A stretch of 64,000 nt of DNA from an uncultured Saccharospirillaceae bacterium. GTDB taxonomy: Bacteria; Pseudomonadota; Gammaproteobacteria; Pseudomonadales; Natronospirillaceae. The notes beneath the pieces were generated by a model that was not told where the DNA came from, did not search any database, and saw nothing but the letters and a program-made list of their open reading frames with translations. Of the stretch, positions 37,717 through 48,377 are shown in pieces. The stretch is taken from contig CAJXZL010000001.1 of the NCBI GenBank assembly GCA_913063165.1, positions 1-64,000 of the forward strand. Reading direction: 5' to 3'. Numbering within the stretch: position 1 is the first letter of the stretch; every line of letters begins with the position of its first letter. The position numbers and the translations under genes were made by a program.

Positions 37717-39060
37717 TTACTTTGCCTTTTTGGTACCCTGTTTTACTTTGCCTTTTTGGAACAATGTCATGCTTTCAATATGACCGGTGTGGGGAAACAT
37801 ATCCATCAGTCCAGATCGTACGACGCGATAGCCATGTTGTGCCAAGGTCCGCGCATCTCTAGCCAATGTGGCGGGGTTGCACGATACATAAAGGATCCTA
37901 CTCACGTCAAACTTGCCCATATCTTTGCATACTTGGTCGGCGCCCGCCCTTGGGGGGTCTAATAAAATCGCATCAAATGACCGCTTACCCCACTGTTGGT
38001 GCCAATCAGCCACAAATAAATCTTGGACGACAAAACTAAGATTATCACTACCATTTTGCCGCGCATTGGCCTGCCCTTGGGCTACAGCAGTGGCGACAGA
38101 CTCCACGGCAACTACCGTGGCACCTGCCACAGACAGGGGCAAACTAAAGTTGCCACTTCCGGCAAAAAGATCCAAGACGCGCTGTCCTGGGTGCACATCG
38201 AGCCATGCAATGGCTTGCATGACCATGCGCTGATTAATATCTGGGTTTACTTGGGAAAACTGCCAAGGATACAACGCTGTATTTAGGGAAGTGCCGCCGT
38301 ATGCAAGTTGGTGTCGCAATTCCGCTGATTGCAAACAATGCCTCACCCGATCGGGTCCCGTTAGCCACAGCCCAGCTACATGAGGCGCAAAGCAGTCGTG
38401 TATTTTGACTAATTGCGACTGGGTAGCGGTCTGTGCATTGAGAATATGGGCGCCAACCACACCCTGTGAATCTACCACCAATTCGATTTCCGCACGTATG
38501 AGTGGCAACTCCGGAAGGGCATTCAAGACCCGATTTAATGCGGGGTCCATCACAGGGCACGCGGTAATCGCCACATGCTGGTGAGAGCCTTGACTGGTAA
38601 AGCCTAATTTTCCCTGCCTAATGGCCATTCTGGCGCGTGCACGGTAGCCCTCTGACGCCCCCAGTATGGGTGCAGCCCAGTCGACATGCTCGGCGTCGAC
38701 TTGTCGTGACAGTTCACGCTGTAAAATCTGTTGTTTTTGCTCACGCTGTTGCCCAACATCGAGGAACTGTTGTGAACAGCCGCCACACTGATCTACTTTG
38801 GCACACACTGGCTCAACACGTTGATCAGAACGCGTGATGACTTCGATTGTACGCGCCTCAACACGGTTGGAAAATTGGCGGCGACTCGCTGCCTTCACCG
38901 TTTCGCCAACCACAGCACCGGCGACAAACCAAGGAATGCCATTAACGCGTCCAATAGCACGCCCATCATGGCCGAAATCAGTCAGAGTGACCGTTTCGTG
39001 GACTACCGGTTGCGGTGAAGCAGCTTTTTTAGGCCGTTGCCTGCGATCGGATCTTTTCAA
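37717..39060 (-). CDS. rlmD: 23S rRNA (uracil-1939 C5)-methyltransferase
   Basis: RlmD methylates U1939 of 23S rRNA. The 447 residues have an N-terminal TRAM domain, a 4Fe-4S site (CAKVDQCGGCSQQ plus a later Cys in ITACPV) and a SAM methyltransferase domain. That domain has VLDLFAGSGNFSLPL, LDPPRAGA and the catalytic Cys in ILYVSCNPATLARD. The last 12 codons are Lys-rich and contain a 17-bp DNA repeat. It overlaps cysM by 4 bases in the cysM-rlmD-relA-mazG unit. Confidence 0.96.
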   Translation of the reverse strand: MKRSDRRQRPKKAASPQPVVHETVTLTDFGHDGRAIGRVNGIPWFVAGAVVGETVKAASRRQFSNRVEARTIEVITRSDQRVEPVCAKVDQCGGCSQQFLDVGQQREQKQQILQRELSRQVDAEHVDWAAPILGASEGYRARARMAIRQGKLGFTSQGSHQHVAITACPVMDPALNRVLNALPELPLIRAEIELVVDSQGVVGAHILNAQTATQSQLVKIHDCFAPHVAGLWLTGPDRVRHCLQSAELRHQLAYGGTSLNTALYPWQFSQVNPDINQRMVMQAIAWLDVHPGQRVLDLFAGSGNFSLPLSVAGATVVAVESVATAVAQGQANARQNGSDNLSFVVQDLFVADWHQQWGKRSFDAILLDPPRAGADQVCKDMGKFDVSRILYVSCNPATLARDARTLAQHGYRVVRSGLMDMFPHTGHIESMTLFQKGKVKQGTKKAK

Positions 39061-39941
39061 CTAAACACCCCTGTAGATAGGTAACGATCGCCACGGTCAC
39101 AAATAATCACAACGATAACGGCATTTTCAAGGTCGGCGGCTAGGCGTAAAGCACCGGACACCGCGCCGCCTGAACTAATGCCGCAGAAAATACCTTCTGT
39201 GCGGGCCAGCTTACGGGTCATTTCTTCGGCTTCTACTTGCTGAATATCCAACAGGGAATCTACCCGGTTGGCTTCAAAAATTTCAGGCATATAAGCCGCC
39301 GGCCAACGACGGATACCTGGCACCTGTGCGCCATCAGCGGGCTGAAGACCAACAATCTGAATATTGGGATTTTGCTCTTTCAAAAAGCGGCTATTCCCCA
39401 TGATGGTACCTGTGGTACCCATGGCACTGACGAAGTGGGTGACGGTGCCTTGGGTTTGCGCCCAGATTTCCGGTCCAGTGGTGTGATAGTGCGACATCGG
39501 ATTGTCTATATTGGCAAACTGATTGAGGACGATGCCGCCAGAATCCTGTGCCAAACTGATTGCAAGATCACGCGCCCCTTCCATGCCTTCCTTCTGACTG
39601 ACCAGTACGAGCTCCGCACCATAAGCACGCATGGCATCTTTGCGTTCCTGACTCAGATTTTCAGGCATCACCAAGGTCATTTTGTAACCCTTTATCGCCG
39701 CTGCCATGGCCAATGCGATGCCGGTGTTACCACTGGTGGCTTCAAATAACCGGTCACCGGGACGGATAGCCCCACGCGATTCTGCCGCCACGATCATACC
39801 CATTGCAGGTCGGTCTTTTACCGATCCAGCAGGGTTATTGCCTTCCATCTTGAGAAGAATCAGATTGTTCTTACCCGCTGATAATCGCTGTAGGCGAATC
39901 AGAGGGGTATTGCCAATAAGATCTTCAATTGTCGGATACAT
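39057..39941 (-). CDS. cysM: Cysteine synthase B
   Basis: CysM makes cysteine from O-acetylserine and sulfide or thiosulfate. The 294-residue fold type II PLP enzyme begins MYPTIEDLIGNTPL. Lys42 in NPAGSVKDR binds PLP, EATSGNTGIALA is the asparagine/substrate loop and GISSGGAVSGA holds the phosphate. The length fits CysM rather than the longer CysK. It is divergent from barA and first in the minus-strand cysM-rlmD-relA-mazG unit, the same order as in Pseudomonas. Confidence 0.95.
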   Translation of the reverse strand: MYPTIEDLIGNTPLIRLQRLSAGKNNLILLKMEGNNPAGSVKDRPAMGMIVAAESRGAIRPGDRLFEATSGNTGIALAMAAAIKGYKMTLVMPENLSQERKDAMRAYGAELVLVSQKEGMEGARDLAISLAQDSGGIVLNQFANIDNPMSHYHTTGPEIWAQTQGTVTHFVSAMGTTGTIMGNSRFLKEQNPNIQIVGLQPADGAQVPGIRRWPAAYMPEIFEANRVDSLLDIQQVEAEEMTRKLARTEGIFCGISSGGAVSGALRLAADLENAVIVVIICDRGDRYLSTGVFS

Positions 39942-40147
39942 GTGTCAGCGCCTTCACTATTTTTGAGGCATATTTTACCTTAATTTGGCCTCAGGAAATG
40001 CATTATCGCGTCTGATTCTTGTAAAAATATGGCTGACGCGGCTTGGGTTTAGATTTTCGCTGTCTTGGGACAACCGCTAGCCCCCATTCTGTTGACCTCA
40101 GGCACACAGCACCTTAATCTAACCCTTCAACTCTACAGGCGCTGCTC

Positions 40148-42937
40148 ATGAACATGCCATTACATCGACGTGTATTAATTTTGGTCTTGATTCCATCACT
40201 CATGATCAGCTTTTTCTTTGTTTTTTGGTTCGGCAAACAACAGCTGCAAAGCGAAAGACTCGCATTTGAAACACAACTCACCCTCAGTGTAGACCGCCTC
40301 AAAAACAGCCTAGAATTTGGTCTGATGACCGAGAACATTCCCCTGATAGAGGCAATTTCAAAGGTAGCCTTAAATGAACCCAATGTGCGTTCAATCACGA
40401 TCCTGCAGCAGAACGGTGACCGTATTTTGACACTGGGTCCGACACCAGACATAGACATCACAACAACCCACCATAACAACACCCAACGCATTGAAACCGA
40501 ACACAGTCTGATGATCGTTTCTGCGGCCACCCATGATAACGCTGTGTATTATCCGCTCACTGATACCATTCGCAGCGATATGCACTGGCTGGTATTAGAA
40601 CTCTCCAAAGACCGTCTGTTGGTGAAACAATATCAAACGATTCTCATTGACCTTGTGCTGATCATTATTGCGACCATGACGTCGATAGCGGTATCTCTGG
40701 GCATTACCCGACTCATTATTGCGCCAGTCAACGCACTGTCAGATGGCCTCAACGAACTGATCTCGGGTAACACTGCTGCCCGAATAAAACCGACAGGTGT
40801 GACTGAGATGCAGGCCATCAGCAACAGCGTGAATAAGCTCGCTGATGCATTAGACAATGCCTATACCGATCTACAAACCGGCATTGATCAAGCCACCCAT
40901 GACATTCGAGAAACCCTCGAAACGCTTGAAATTCAAAACATTGAATTGGACATGGCCCGTCGGGAAGCCATCGATTCCAGCCGGATAAAATCAGAGTTTT
41001 TGGCCAACATGAGCCATGAAATCAGGACGCCACTCAACGGCATTATTGGGTTTGCCAACCTTTTGGTGAAAACCCACTTGTCACGCAAACAAGATGATTA
41101 TGCCAAGACTATTCAGATGTCGTCACAGAGTTTGCTGACAATCATTAACGACGTTTTGGATTTTGCAAAAATTGAAGCTGGAAAGTTATCGCTCGATAAT
41201 ACCCCACTGAATCTAAAAGCGGCTATTGAAGATGTTTTGGTGATGATTGCCCCAGAAGCCCACCGAAAACACATAGAACTGATTCCCCAATACTACCAAG
41301 ACGTACCCAAGCACATTATTGGAGACCCTTTACGCATCAAACAAATTGTGACCAATTTGGTGGGCAATGCCATTAAGTTTACAGACGAAGGCCAAGTTGC
41401 GGTGCGTATTACGCTAGACAGTGATTTTGGTAGTAGTGCCATCATTCGTATCGCCATCACAGACACGGGCATCGGATTGACGCAGGACCAGAAAAAAGCA
41501 CTCTTCAAAGCATTCCAACAAGCCAATACCAGCACGGCACGCGAATACGGGGGCACCGGCTTGGGCTTAATTATTAGCAAGAAGCTGGTGGAACAGATGG
41601 GCGGCGACATGGGAATCGACAGTGAATTGGGCCGGGGCTCTACCTTCTGGTTTACCTTACGAGCCGACATTGTAGAAGAGGTTTCATCACCAGTAGCAAT
41701 CCCCTCAACGCCCAAGTCCGTATTGCTGTTTGACCTCAACGATACCATGCAACACAGCTTAGTGAGAGCCATTACAGCCATGGATATGCGGGTCATTGAA
41801 GCGACCAGTGTCCAGCAGTGGATCGCTTTGATCAAGGAAAAGACACCTGACTTCGCCATCCTGGGTTTCAACACTACCGCAGATGTCGGCGACGACCTTC
41901 ATAATGGCTTGGCTGCCATTCGCAATAGCGGCAACACCCATACGGTCGTGTTAACCAACGGGTTTGAAGACTCGATTACCATGAAGCTCATTGAACAACA
42001 TGCCGATGTCTGTCTGTCAAAGCCTTTTAGGTCTGACCGCTTGGCCAGCTTATTGAATCAAACCGGAACGGATAGTGACGAAGATCCACTCAAAAAAGTA
42101 TATCAGCGCGGTGGCCGTATCTTGGCTGTCGACGACAACGATGCCAACTTAAGACTCATTTCCACGCTGATTGAAGACCACGGCATCGATGTCGTTGCTG
42201 TCAATAGCGGTCAAAAAGCGCTGGATCGTTTGGCAGATGAACATTTCGATCTCATATTCATGGACATACAAATGCCACACATGGATGGCATTGAAACGAC
42301 ACTCCATATTCGTCAATTAAAATCCCAGGCGCGACTTAATACCCCGATTGTTGCGGTCACCGCCCATGCACTCGACAGCGAACGAGAACACCTTCTCAGA
42401 AATGGCTTCGATGACTACTTAACCAAGCCCCTGTCTGACTTGATTTTGGTCAATACCATTTCACAATGGACGAAGCTTCGGCTTGAAGAAACCCAACTCA
42501 ATCAGCAGCTGCCAGGCACGACACTGGCCATAGATCCTGACGCTGAGACTGACTCAGATACCCTGCATAAACCAGTTGATATCTCACTGGCGTTGATGCG
42601 TGCGAATCAAAAACATGACCTTGCCATCGATATGTTTGAAAGCCTCATCCGTCAAATTCAACACGACCAACCCCTGATGAAAGGATGCTTTGAGCATAAT
42701 GACACCAAAGGGTTGTTAGAACTGGTTCATAGGTTACATGGCGCGGCCCATTATTGCGGCGTGCCACTGCTAAAGCGCGAAACCGAGGTGATGGAGATGC
42801 TGTTGAAGTCTGGGGAATATGCCGACATCGAAGTCAAATTGACGGCGCTTTATGAGGCGATGGACGCAGTGGTAACCTGGCACAGTGAACAGGATTTTGC
42901 AGCTGAGATTTTGTTGCATTCTGATGAGCAGGCGTAA
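40148..42937 (+). CDS. barA: Hybrid sensor histidine kinase BarA/GacS
   Basis: This is the kinase of the Gac/Rsm (BarA-UvrY) system, which controls small regulatory RNAs and secondary lifestyles. The 929 residues run as follows. TM1 is about 8-28; a periplasmic domain lies between it and TM2 at about 164-186. A HAMP domain follows, then HisKA with His290 (NMSHEIRTPLNG) and the ATPase with TDTGIGLTQ and GTGLGL. A degenerate receiver at about 522-636 has no Asp at the phosphorylation site. A true receiver has Asp706 (IFMDIQMPHMDG). The HPt domain has His861 (LVHRLHG). It is divergent from cysM, the usual Pseudomonas-type place. Confidence 0.95.
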   Translation: MNMPLHRRVLILVLIPSLMISFFFVFWFGKQQLQSERLAFETQLTLSVDRLKNSLEFGLMTENIPLIEAISKVALNEPNVRSITILQQNGDRILTLGPTPDIDITTTHHNNTQRIETEHSLMIVSAATHDNAVYYPLTDTIRSDMHWLVLELSKDRLLVKQYQTILIDLVLIIIATMTSIAVSLGITRLIIAPVNALSDGLNELISGNTAARIKPTGVTEMQAISNSVNKLADALDNAYTDLQTGIDQATHDIRETLETLEIQNIELDMARREAIDSSRIKSEFLANMSHEIRTPLNGIIGFANLLVKTHLSRKQDDYAKTIQMSSQSLLTIINDVLDFAKIEAGKLSLDNTPLNLKAAIEDVLVMIAPEAHRKHIELIPQYYQDVPKHIIGDPLRIKQIVTNLVGNAIKFTDEGQVAVRITLDSDFGSSAIIRIAITDTGIGLTQDQKKALFKAFQQANTSTAREYGGTGLGLIISKKLVEQMGGDMGIDSELGRGSTFWFTLRADIVEEVSSPVAIPSTPKSVLLFDLNDTMQHSLVRAITAMDMRVIEATSVQQWIALIKEKTPDFAILGFNTTADVGDDLHNGLAAIRNSGNTHTVVLTNGFEDSITMKLIEQHADVCLSKPFRSDRLASLLNQTGTDSDEDPLKKVYQRGGRILAVDDNDANLRLISTLIEDHGIDVVAVNSGQKALDRLADEHFDLIFMDIQMPHMDGIETTLHIRQLKSQARLNTPIVAVTAHALDSEREHLLRNGFDDYLTKPLSDLILVNTISQWTKLRLEETQLNQQLPGTTLAIDPDAETDSDTLHKPVDISLALMRANQKHDLAIDMFESLIRQIQHDQPLMKGCFEHNDTKGLLELVHRLHGAAHYCGVPLLKRETEVMEMLLKSGEYADIEVKLTALYEAMDAVVTWHSEQDFAAEILLHSDEQA

Positions 42938-42957
42938 CGCCATACACAACCAGGCTG

Positions 42958-43641
42958 TTAGGGATTGCGACGCGACTCAATCGCCCAGGCGTTTTCTACC
43001 TGGATAAGACAGGATTCGGCTAACTGTACCGACTGATTAAACAGGGCCCGGTTTTCTGTGCTCATCGGGCCGTCGTCCAACATCGCTTGTTCCAGCCAAA
43101 ATTCAACCCAGGTCGAGCGAATGATAGCGCCCGCTTGCTCTATATCCACCAAACTGACCGGTGGATCAAGCAGTGCCTCTGCCGTCAGGCAATTGTTATG
43201 CACTGCGACCAATCTGGGCCTGTGCTTTTTGAGCCAATCTATTCCCTCATACCGTGAATATAGCGACTGCTGGCATTGAGCCGCCTCTGTGGTCAAGGTG
43301 CCGTCATAGGCGTCCAATCGCACGATCTGCGCATTCAATGCGGCCAACTGGCCCGCTGTTGCTGGTTTTGATGCGGTGAGCAACGACTGACAACGACCGT
43401 TGATGTCATTGGATAGGGATTCGATGAAAGCGGACGACAGCCTCGCGACAAACGGAGCGCCGCAACGGGGATCCTGAGCTTGCTGGTCTTGGGAATCACC
43501 CACATAGGCGCGAAACAGCAAGCGGGCTTGATCCACTTGTTGCTGCTCCAATGCGGTTATTGCTTGTTCGCAAACTAGAAAAGACTGAGACCACAGCGGT
43601 GTCGCCAATCCCAAAAGTATCAGGACACCGAGCAGCCTCAC
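42958..43641 (-). CDS. Exported cysteine-containing protein of unknown function
   Basis: The frame is open to 43713 inside der, but GTG 43641 gives a clean signal peptide (RLLGVLILLGLATPLWSQ). An AGGAGC ribosome site overlaps the der stop. The mature protein of about 207 residues is helical-looking and rich in Gln and Ala. It contains six cysteines (in FLVCEQ, PRCGAP, GRCQSL, AQCQQS, NNCLTA and ESCLIQ), suggesting three disulfides in the periplasm. It is the last gene of the minus-strand ndk-to-der run. No family is recognised. Confidence 0.68.
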   Translation of the reverse strand: MRLLGVLILLGLATPLWSQSFLVCEQAITALEQQQVDQARLLFRAYVGDSQDQQAQDPRCGAPFVARLSSAFIESLSNDINGRCQSLLTASKPATAGQLAALNAQIVRLDAYDGTLTTEAAQCQQSLYSRYEGIDWLKKHRPRLVAVHNNCLTAEALLDPPVSLVDIEQAGAIIRSTWVEFWLEQAMLDDGPMSTENRALFNQSVQLAESCLIQVENAWAIESRRNP

Positions 43642-43654
43642 CCTAGGGGCGCTC

Positions 43655-45085
43655 CTAGTCGTTTTTGCCTTTAGCAATTTCCCTATTTTTTTCAATACGG
43701 CGATCTCGTGCATTCGGACCCGTTTTCACCTTGGTATTCTTGTTGTTCTTGAATGTCGGTGCAAAGGGGTTATCGCCCGATCTAAACGACACCCGAACCG
43801 GTGTACCCCGTATGCCCAAAATCTTTTTAAAGGTGTTTTCTAAATAGCGCTTATAGCTGCCTGTCAGCTTATCTACCTGATTACCATGAATAACAATAAT
43901 CGGTGGGTTACTGCCCCCTTGGTGGGCGTAACGCAACTTAATTCGGCGACCGTTAATCATAGGCGGCTGATGGGTTTCTACAGCGCCTTCTAACAGCGTA
44001 GTCAAATAGTTGGATTGCCATTTCGCCATGGAAGACTCATAAGCCACGCCAATAGACTTATACAAATCACCAACGCCAGTGCCATGCATCGCTGAAATAA
44101 AGTGAAAATCGGCCCATTCAAACAAAAAGTCCATCCGGCGATCCAACTCGGTTTTCACGCGGGCCTTGTCGTCTTGGTCCATGCCGTCCCACTTGTTCAC
44201 TGCGACCACCATGGCGCGCCCAGCCTCCAATACGAAATTCAACATATGGAGGTCTTGTTCGACAACACCATCACGGGCGTCTAACACCAAGACCACTACA
44301 TTGGCATCTTTAATGGCCTGCAGTGACTTAATGATTGAAAACTTTTCAGTCGCCTCATAAATATTTTTGCGACGACGTACCCCTGCCGTATCTATCAAGG
44401 TGTATTTCTCACCGTGACGATCGAAAGGAATGTAAATGGAATCCATGGTCGTGCCCGGCTGGTCATAAACCACCACGCGATCTTCGCCCAGCATGCGGTT
44501 AACTAAGGTGGACTTACCCACGTTTGGACGACCAATAATGGCGATTCGGGTGCCCCAGTGTTCTTCTGCACCCACATCGGGAATCTCTGCAAACGGGAAT
44601 GTATCCATGACTTCATCAATCAGCCCACGAATACCACGGTTATGAGATGCTGCAATTGGATAAGGCTCGCCCGGCAGACCCAATTCATAGAAGTCTGACA
44701 CAGCGATGGTTTCATCACGGCCGTCAGTTTTGTTAACGACTAACCACACAGGCTTGTTCTTTTGACGCAGCATTTTGGCAATACCGTGATCAATACTGGT
44801 CACGCCTTCTTGTGCGTCGACCAAAAAAAGCACGGCATCAGCCTCATCGATAGCTTGAAATGACTGCCCCGCCATTTCTGCATCCAGACCCACTTCAAAG
44901 CCACTGATGCCACCGGTGTCTACCACGATAAATGGACGCTCACCCAATTTTCCGTCGCCATATTTACGGTCGCGGGTAAGGCCAGAAAAATCGGCCACCA
45001 AAGCGTCACGCGATTTGGTCAATCGGTTAAAAAGTGTCGACTTACCCACATTCGGGCGACCTACAAGAGCAATTACCGGTGTCAT
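43655..45085 (-). CDS. der: Ribosome biogenesis GTPase Der (EngA)
   Basis: Der is an essential double GTPase that helps mature the 50S subunit. The 476 residues show two G domains, each with GRPNVGKST (near residues 8 and 190), DTGG/DTAG G3 motifs and NKTD/NKWD G4 motifs. A KH-like C-terminal domain has the [16 protein letters not shown] segment. The C-terminal 30 residues are Lys/Asn-rich. It follows bamB by 46 bases in the usual yfgM-bamB-der order. Confidence 0.97.
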   Translation of the reverse strand: MTPVIALVGRPNVGKSTLFNRLTKSRDALVADFSGLTRDRKYGDGKLGERPFIVVDTGGISGFEVGLDAEMAGQSFQAIDEADAVLFLVDAQEGVTSIDHGIAKMLRQKNKPVWLVVNKTDGRDETIAVSDFYELGLPGEPYPIAASHNRGIRGLIDEVMDTFPFAEIPDVGAEEHWGTRIAIIGRPNVGKSTLVNRMLGEDRVVVYDQPGTTMDSIYIPFDRHGEKYTLIDTAGVRRRKNIYEATEKFSIIKSLQAIKDANVVVLVLDARDGVVEQDLHMLNFVLEAGRAMVVAVNKWDGMDQDDKARVKTELDRRMDFLFEWADFHFISAMHGTGVGDLYKSIGVAYESSMAKWQSNYLTTLLEGAVETHQPPMINGRRIKLRYAHQGGSNPPIIVIHGNQVDKLTGSYKRYLENTFKKILGIRGTPVRVSFRSGDNPFAPTFKNNKNTKVKTGPNARDRRIEKNREIAKGKND

Positions 45086-45131
45086 GTTTCAATTCCAAGT
45101 GATGCGCGGCACAGGGCCCCACGAACGGTCA

Positions 45132-46274
45132 TTAGCGACCGAGAATACTAAATGCTTTCAGACGACCGCTGTCGCCCTGCACTAATAAGATATTGCCTTC
45201 CACTACTGGCTTTCCTGATAGGCCTAAGTGGTCAGACGGAAATCGTGCTACCAGGTCACCTGACACTGGATCGACAAGATGAAGCCAGCCAAAGCTATCA
45301 CCGAAGGCCACTAGGCCCTGCCAATTCACCGCATCGGTGAGTCGGCGGTATTTTAAGCTGTCAATGGACCATAGCTGCTCGCCGTTTTTCGGAGAGACGC
45401 CAACAATGACATCGTCGTTATCGATAATCACCAGGGTGTCAGCAAAGGGCACGACGCCATGGCGACTGCCCACATTGTAACGGGTCAAGGTGCGACCGGT
45501 TTGGGTATCTATTAACAAGGTCTCGCCTTGATAACTCGATGCCAATAACAGGGTACCATTGACAATCACTGGCGACCCATCTGCGTCATTTAACCTTTCT
45601 AAGTCGGATCTGCCTGAAATTTGCCCAACATTTTGCGACCACAATTGGTCACCGGTTGCCGGATCAAAACTCACCACACGTCCGCTAGCAAAGCTCGTCA
45701 TTAATTGGCCATTGGCAACGACGGGGCTGGCATCACCATGTAAGGTGAGGCGCGGAACGCCATCATCATATACCCACAGTTGCTGTCCGGTTTTTTGATC
45801 TAATGCGACCAAATAGCCATCCTGTGTCTGTACATAGACCACTGAACCTACGATGATCGGTAGGCTAAGTGCACGACTGGTCAAGCGGGCTCGCCACAAC
45901 TCACTACCTGACAGATCCATGGCAACCATGTCGCCATTTTCGGAACCCCAATACAATGACGTGCCGTCTGTAGCCAAGCCGATGCTGACTGACTCACCCA
46001 GGTCCCATTGCGCTTCAAGCTGACCCGTAGTCAACGACATCTGGGCCAAGGCACCTGTATTAATCACCGCATAGACAGCGTTGGCAATCACCACGGGTGC
46101 AAATGGCTGTCTCATAGGAAAGCCACTGTTTTCTTGCAACTTTCTTGTCCAATCGCGGCTGAGCTCTACACGCGATTCAAACGTTGGATCAAGTTCAGCG
46201 GCAGTCTGATAGGGAGCACTTCCGCACCCTACCAAGGTCAGAACACTAAGAACGGCAATCCAACGCATGATCAT
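45132..46274 (-). CDS. bamB: Outer-membrane assembly lipoprotein BamB
   Basis: BamB is part of the BAM complex that folds beta-barrel proteins into the outer membrane. The 380 residues start with a lipoprotein signal (LSVLTLVGCGS). The rest is an eight-bladed PQQ-like propeller with repeated GxxLW motifs (GSELWRARL, GQQLWVYDDG, GDQLWSQNVG and GEQLWSIDSL). ATG 46274 and the in-frame ATG two codons later are both possible starts. It begins 1 base after the yfgM stop. Confidence 0.94.
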   Translation of the reverse strand: MIMRWIAVLSVLTLVGCGSAPYQTAAELDPTFESRVELSRDWTRKLQENSGFPMRQPFAPVVIANAVYAVINTGALAQMSLTTGQLEAQWDLGESVSIGLATDGTSLYWGSENGDMVAMDLSGSELWRARLTSRALSLPIIVGSVVYVQTQDGYLVALDQKTGQQLWVYDDGVPRLTLHGDASPVVANGQLMTSFASGRVVSFDPATGDQLWSQNVGQISGRSDLERLNDADGSPVIVNGTLLLASSYQGETLLIDTQTGRTLTRYNVGSRHGVVPFADTLVIIDNDDVIVGVSPKNGEQLWSIDSLKYRRLTDAVNWQGLVAFGDSFGWLHLVDPVSGDLVARFPSDHLGLSGKPVVEGNILLVQGDSGRLKAFSILGR

Positions 46275-46275
46275 A

Positions 46276-46923
46276 TTACTGTACCGACAAATCGTTTAAT
46301 TTCATTTCAAGTACAGGACGTGGCTGCGTACCTTCAGACGCGGCATCCCATGCTGTTTGGTAAGCTGCTCGTGCACCGTCGACATCGCCCTTAGACAATA
46401 GGATGTCACCACGTAATTCGTCAAACGCGACTTGCTGTGAACCACCATCAGCACTTAACAATTTCAAAGCAGTTTCAGCATTGTCTCGCGCAAATTCCAC
46501 TCGCGCCAATCGCAGTTGAATGAGGCTCTCCAGTACTGGGTCTTTATTTTGATCCAACGCCCAATTAAGCTCAGATGCTGCCGCTTCTAAGTCACCCTTG
46601 CTCACTGCAAAACGTGCACCAAACAAAGCAGCGTAGGTAGCGTAAACGGACTTACCATGCTCAACTTTCAATACGTCGATCTGTGCGTCAATAGCCGCAT
46701 AGTCGATATCGTTACCGGCATCGGCATCGACATCGGTGGTAATATTGACCAAGTTTTGGAAAGCGGTAGAAGCCGTTTCCTTACCGGTCTGGACACTGCT
46801 ACGGTAAGTTGTGATACCGAAATAACCCAGTGCAAACACCAATATTGCAGCAATGAGTTTGTTTCCGTTCTCTTGCCACCAACCTTTTAACGCTTCAATT
46901 TGTTCTTCATCGGTATCGTACAC
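46276..46923 (-). CDS. yfgM: Ancillary SecYEG translocon subunit YfgM
   Basis: YfgM is an inner-membrane protein that associates with SecYEG and periplasmic chaperones. The GTG start at 46923 has AGGAAA 6 bases upstream and gives 215 residues starting MYDTDEEQIEALKGWW, the family pattern; the longer frame to 46959 lacks such support. A single TM helix at about residues 22-40 (LIAAILVFALGYFGI) is followed by a TPR-like periplasmic domain. It is next to bamB, as in E. coli. Confidence 0.92.
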   Translation of the reverse strand: MYDTDEEQIEALKGWWQENGNKLIAAILVFALGYFGITTYRSSVQTGKETASTAFQNLVNITTDVDADAGNDIDYAAIDAQIDVLKVEHGKSVYATYAALFGARFAVSKGDLEAAASELNWALDQNKDPVLESLIQLRLARVEFARDNAETALKLLSADGGSQQVAFDELRGDILLSKGDVDGARAAYQTAWDAASEGTQPRPVLEMKLNDLSVQ

Positions 46924-47076
46924 TGTTCTTTTCCTCAACCTGTTCGTCAATAAATTCACTGTTCTTTAGAGCCCTAATGGCTTGTTCAGACAGCATGTAA
47001 TATAGGGCTGCGATCAGTTACATCCCTGTTGCAACTCGGATATTCACTCACCCAATCGATGGACTATGGCCTTCGA

Positions 47077-48360
47077 TCAAGGTGAAACAAAAAATGGTGG
47101 CAGCATTGTATCTAAATCTGCTTGCGAGATCACAGATTGATCGCCACCAACACGTAAATCTTTTACCACGATCTGGCCGGCAGCCAATTCTTGCTCGCCC
47201 AGTATCACTGCCAAACGTGCGCCACTTTTGTCGGCTTTTTTCATTTGGCTCTTAAAACTGCCACCACCACAATGCATTAGCATGCGCAGTTGTGGCTGCG
47301 ACGTGCGCATGGACTCAACCAATTGTTGGGCTCTTTCTGAAGTACCTTCACCTGCAGCGACCCAATATACGTCAACGGTCTGCTCCAAGGTTTCTGGAAA
47401 CTTATTCAGGGTTTCCAACAGCAGAATGACACGGTCAATTCCCAAAGCAAAGCCCACCGCCGGGACATCCTTATTGCCTAACTGCTTAACCAATCCGTCA
47501 TAACGCCCGCCACCACAAATGGTTGCCTGTGAACCTAGGTGTTCGGTTGTCCATTCAAAGACGGTTCGGCTGTAATAATCCAAGCCGCGCACCAATCTGG
47601 GGTTCAGCGTAAAGGTCACACCAGCCGCCGTTAGACGGGCCTGCAACTGCTCAAAATGGGTCCGACTCTCGGCATCCAAATAGTCATCAAATGCCGGTGC
47701 ATCGTTTAGCAATGCCTGTGTCTTAGGCGACTTGCTGTCCAAGATGCGTAATGGATTGGTATATAATCGCTTTTGGCTGTCTTCATCAAGATCGGCCTTG
47801 ACCGTTTCTAGGTAGGCGACTAATGCGTCCTTAAAGGCTGCTCTGCTGTCTGCGCTGCCAATGGTATTCAGCTCTAACGAGACGTCATCTACAATACCCA
47901 GCTCGCGCCACAGGCGTGCTGACAACAAAATCAGTTCAGCATCGATATCTGAATCGGCCATACCAAAGGCTTCCACGCCGACCTGATAAAACTGTCGGTT
48001 GCGGCCTTTTTGGGGCTTCTCATAGCGAAACATCGGGCCTTGATACCACAACCTTTGCACCTGATTGTGCAACAAGCCATGCTGAAGCGCCGCTCTCACA
48101 CAGCCAGCGGTGCCTTCAGGGCGTAGGGTAAGGCTTTCTTCGTTACGGTCTAAAAAGGTATACATTTCCTTTTCAACAATATCGGTCACTTCGCCAATAG
48201 ACCGCTTAAATAGCTGACTCACTTCAACAATAGGCATCCGCATTTCACGGTAGCCGTACTGGCGCAACACCTGGCGCATGACGTCTTCAAAATATTGCCA
48301 ACGGGCTGCGTCAGCTGGCAGAACATCGTACATCCCGCGAATGGATTGTATGGCAGACAC
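47077..48360 (-). CDS. hisS: Histidyl-tRNA synthetase
   Basis: HisS charges tRNA-His. The 427-residue class II synthetase has motif 2 ([17 protein letters not shown]), the histidine motifs [13 protein letters not shown] and GGGRYDGLV (the latter here as CGGGRYDG), and motif 3 ([16 protein letters not shown]). A C-terminal anticodon-binding domain follows from about residue 330. It lies between ispG (17 bases upstream) and yfgM. Confidence 0.97.
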   Translation of the reverse strand: MSAIQSIRGMYDVLPADAARWQYFEDVMRQVLRQYGYREMRMPIVEVSQLFKRSIGEVTDIVEKEMYTFLDRNEESLTLRPEGTAGCVRAALQHGLLHNQVQRLWYQGPMFRYEKPQKGRNRQFYQVGVEAFGMADSDIDAELILLSARLWRELGIVDDVSLELNTIGSADSRAAFKDALVAYLETVKADLDEDSQKRLYTNPLRILDSKSPKTQALLNDAPAFDDYLDAESRTHFEQLQARLTAAGVTFTLNPRLVRGLDYYSRTVFEWTTEHLGSQATICGGGRYDGLVKQLGNKDVPAVGFALGIDRVILLLETLNKFPETLEQTVDVYWVAAGEGTSERAQQLVESMRTSQPQLRMLMHCGGGSFKSQMKKADKSGARLAVILGEQELAAGQIVVKDLRVGGDQSVISQADLDTMLPPFFVSP

Positions 48361-48377
48361 GCATCTATCCTTTTAAA

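Noticed and set aside
37717-37759. 17-bp direct repeat at the end of rlmD
   Set aside because: It encodes the Lys-rich tail twice over; simple coding redundancy explains it and there is no sign of a mobile element.
41293-41874. 193-codon minus-strand frame within barA
   Set aside because: It is antisense to the kinase and ATPase domains; Met/Ser-rich composition is typical of a shadow.
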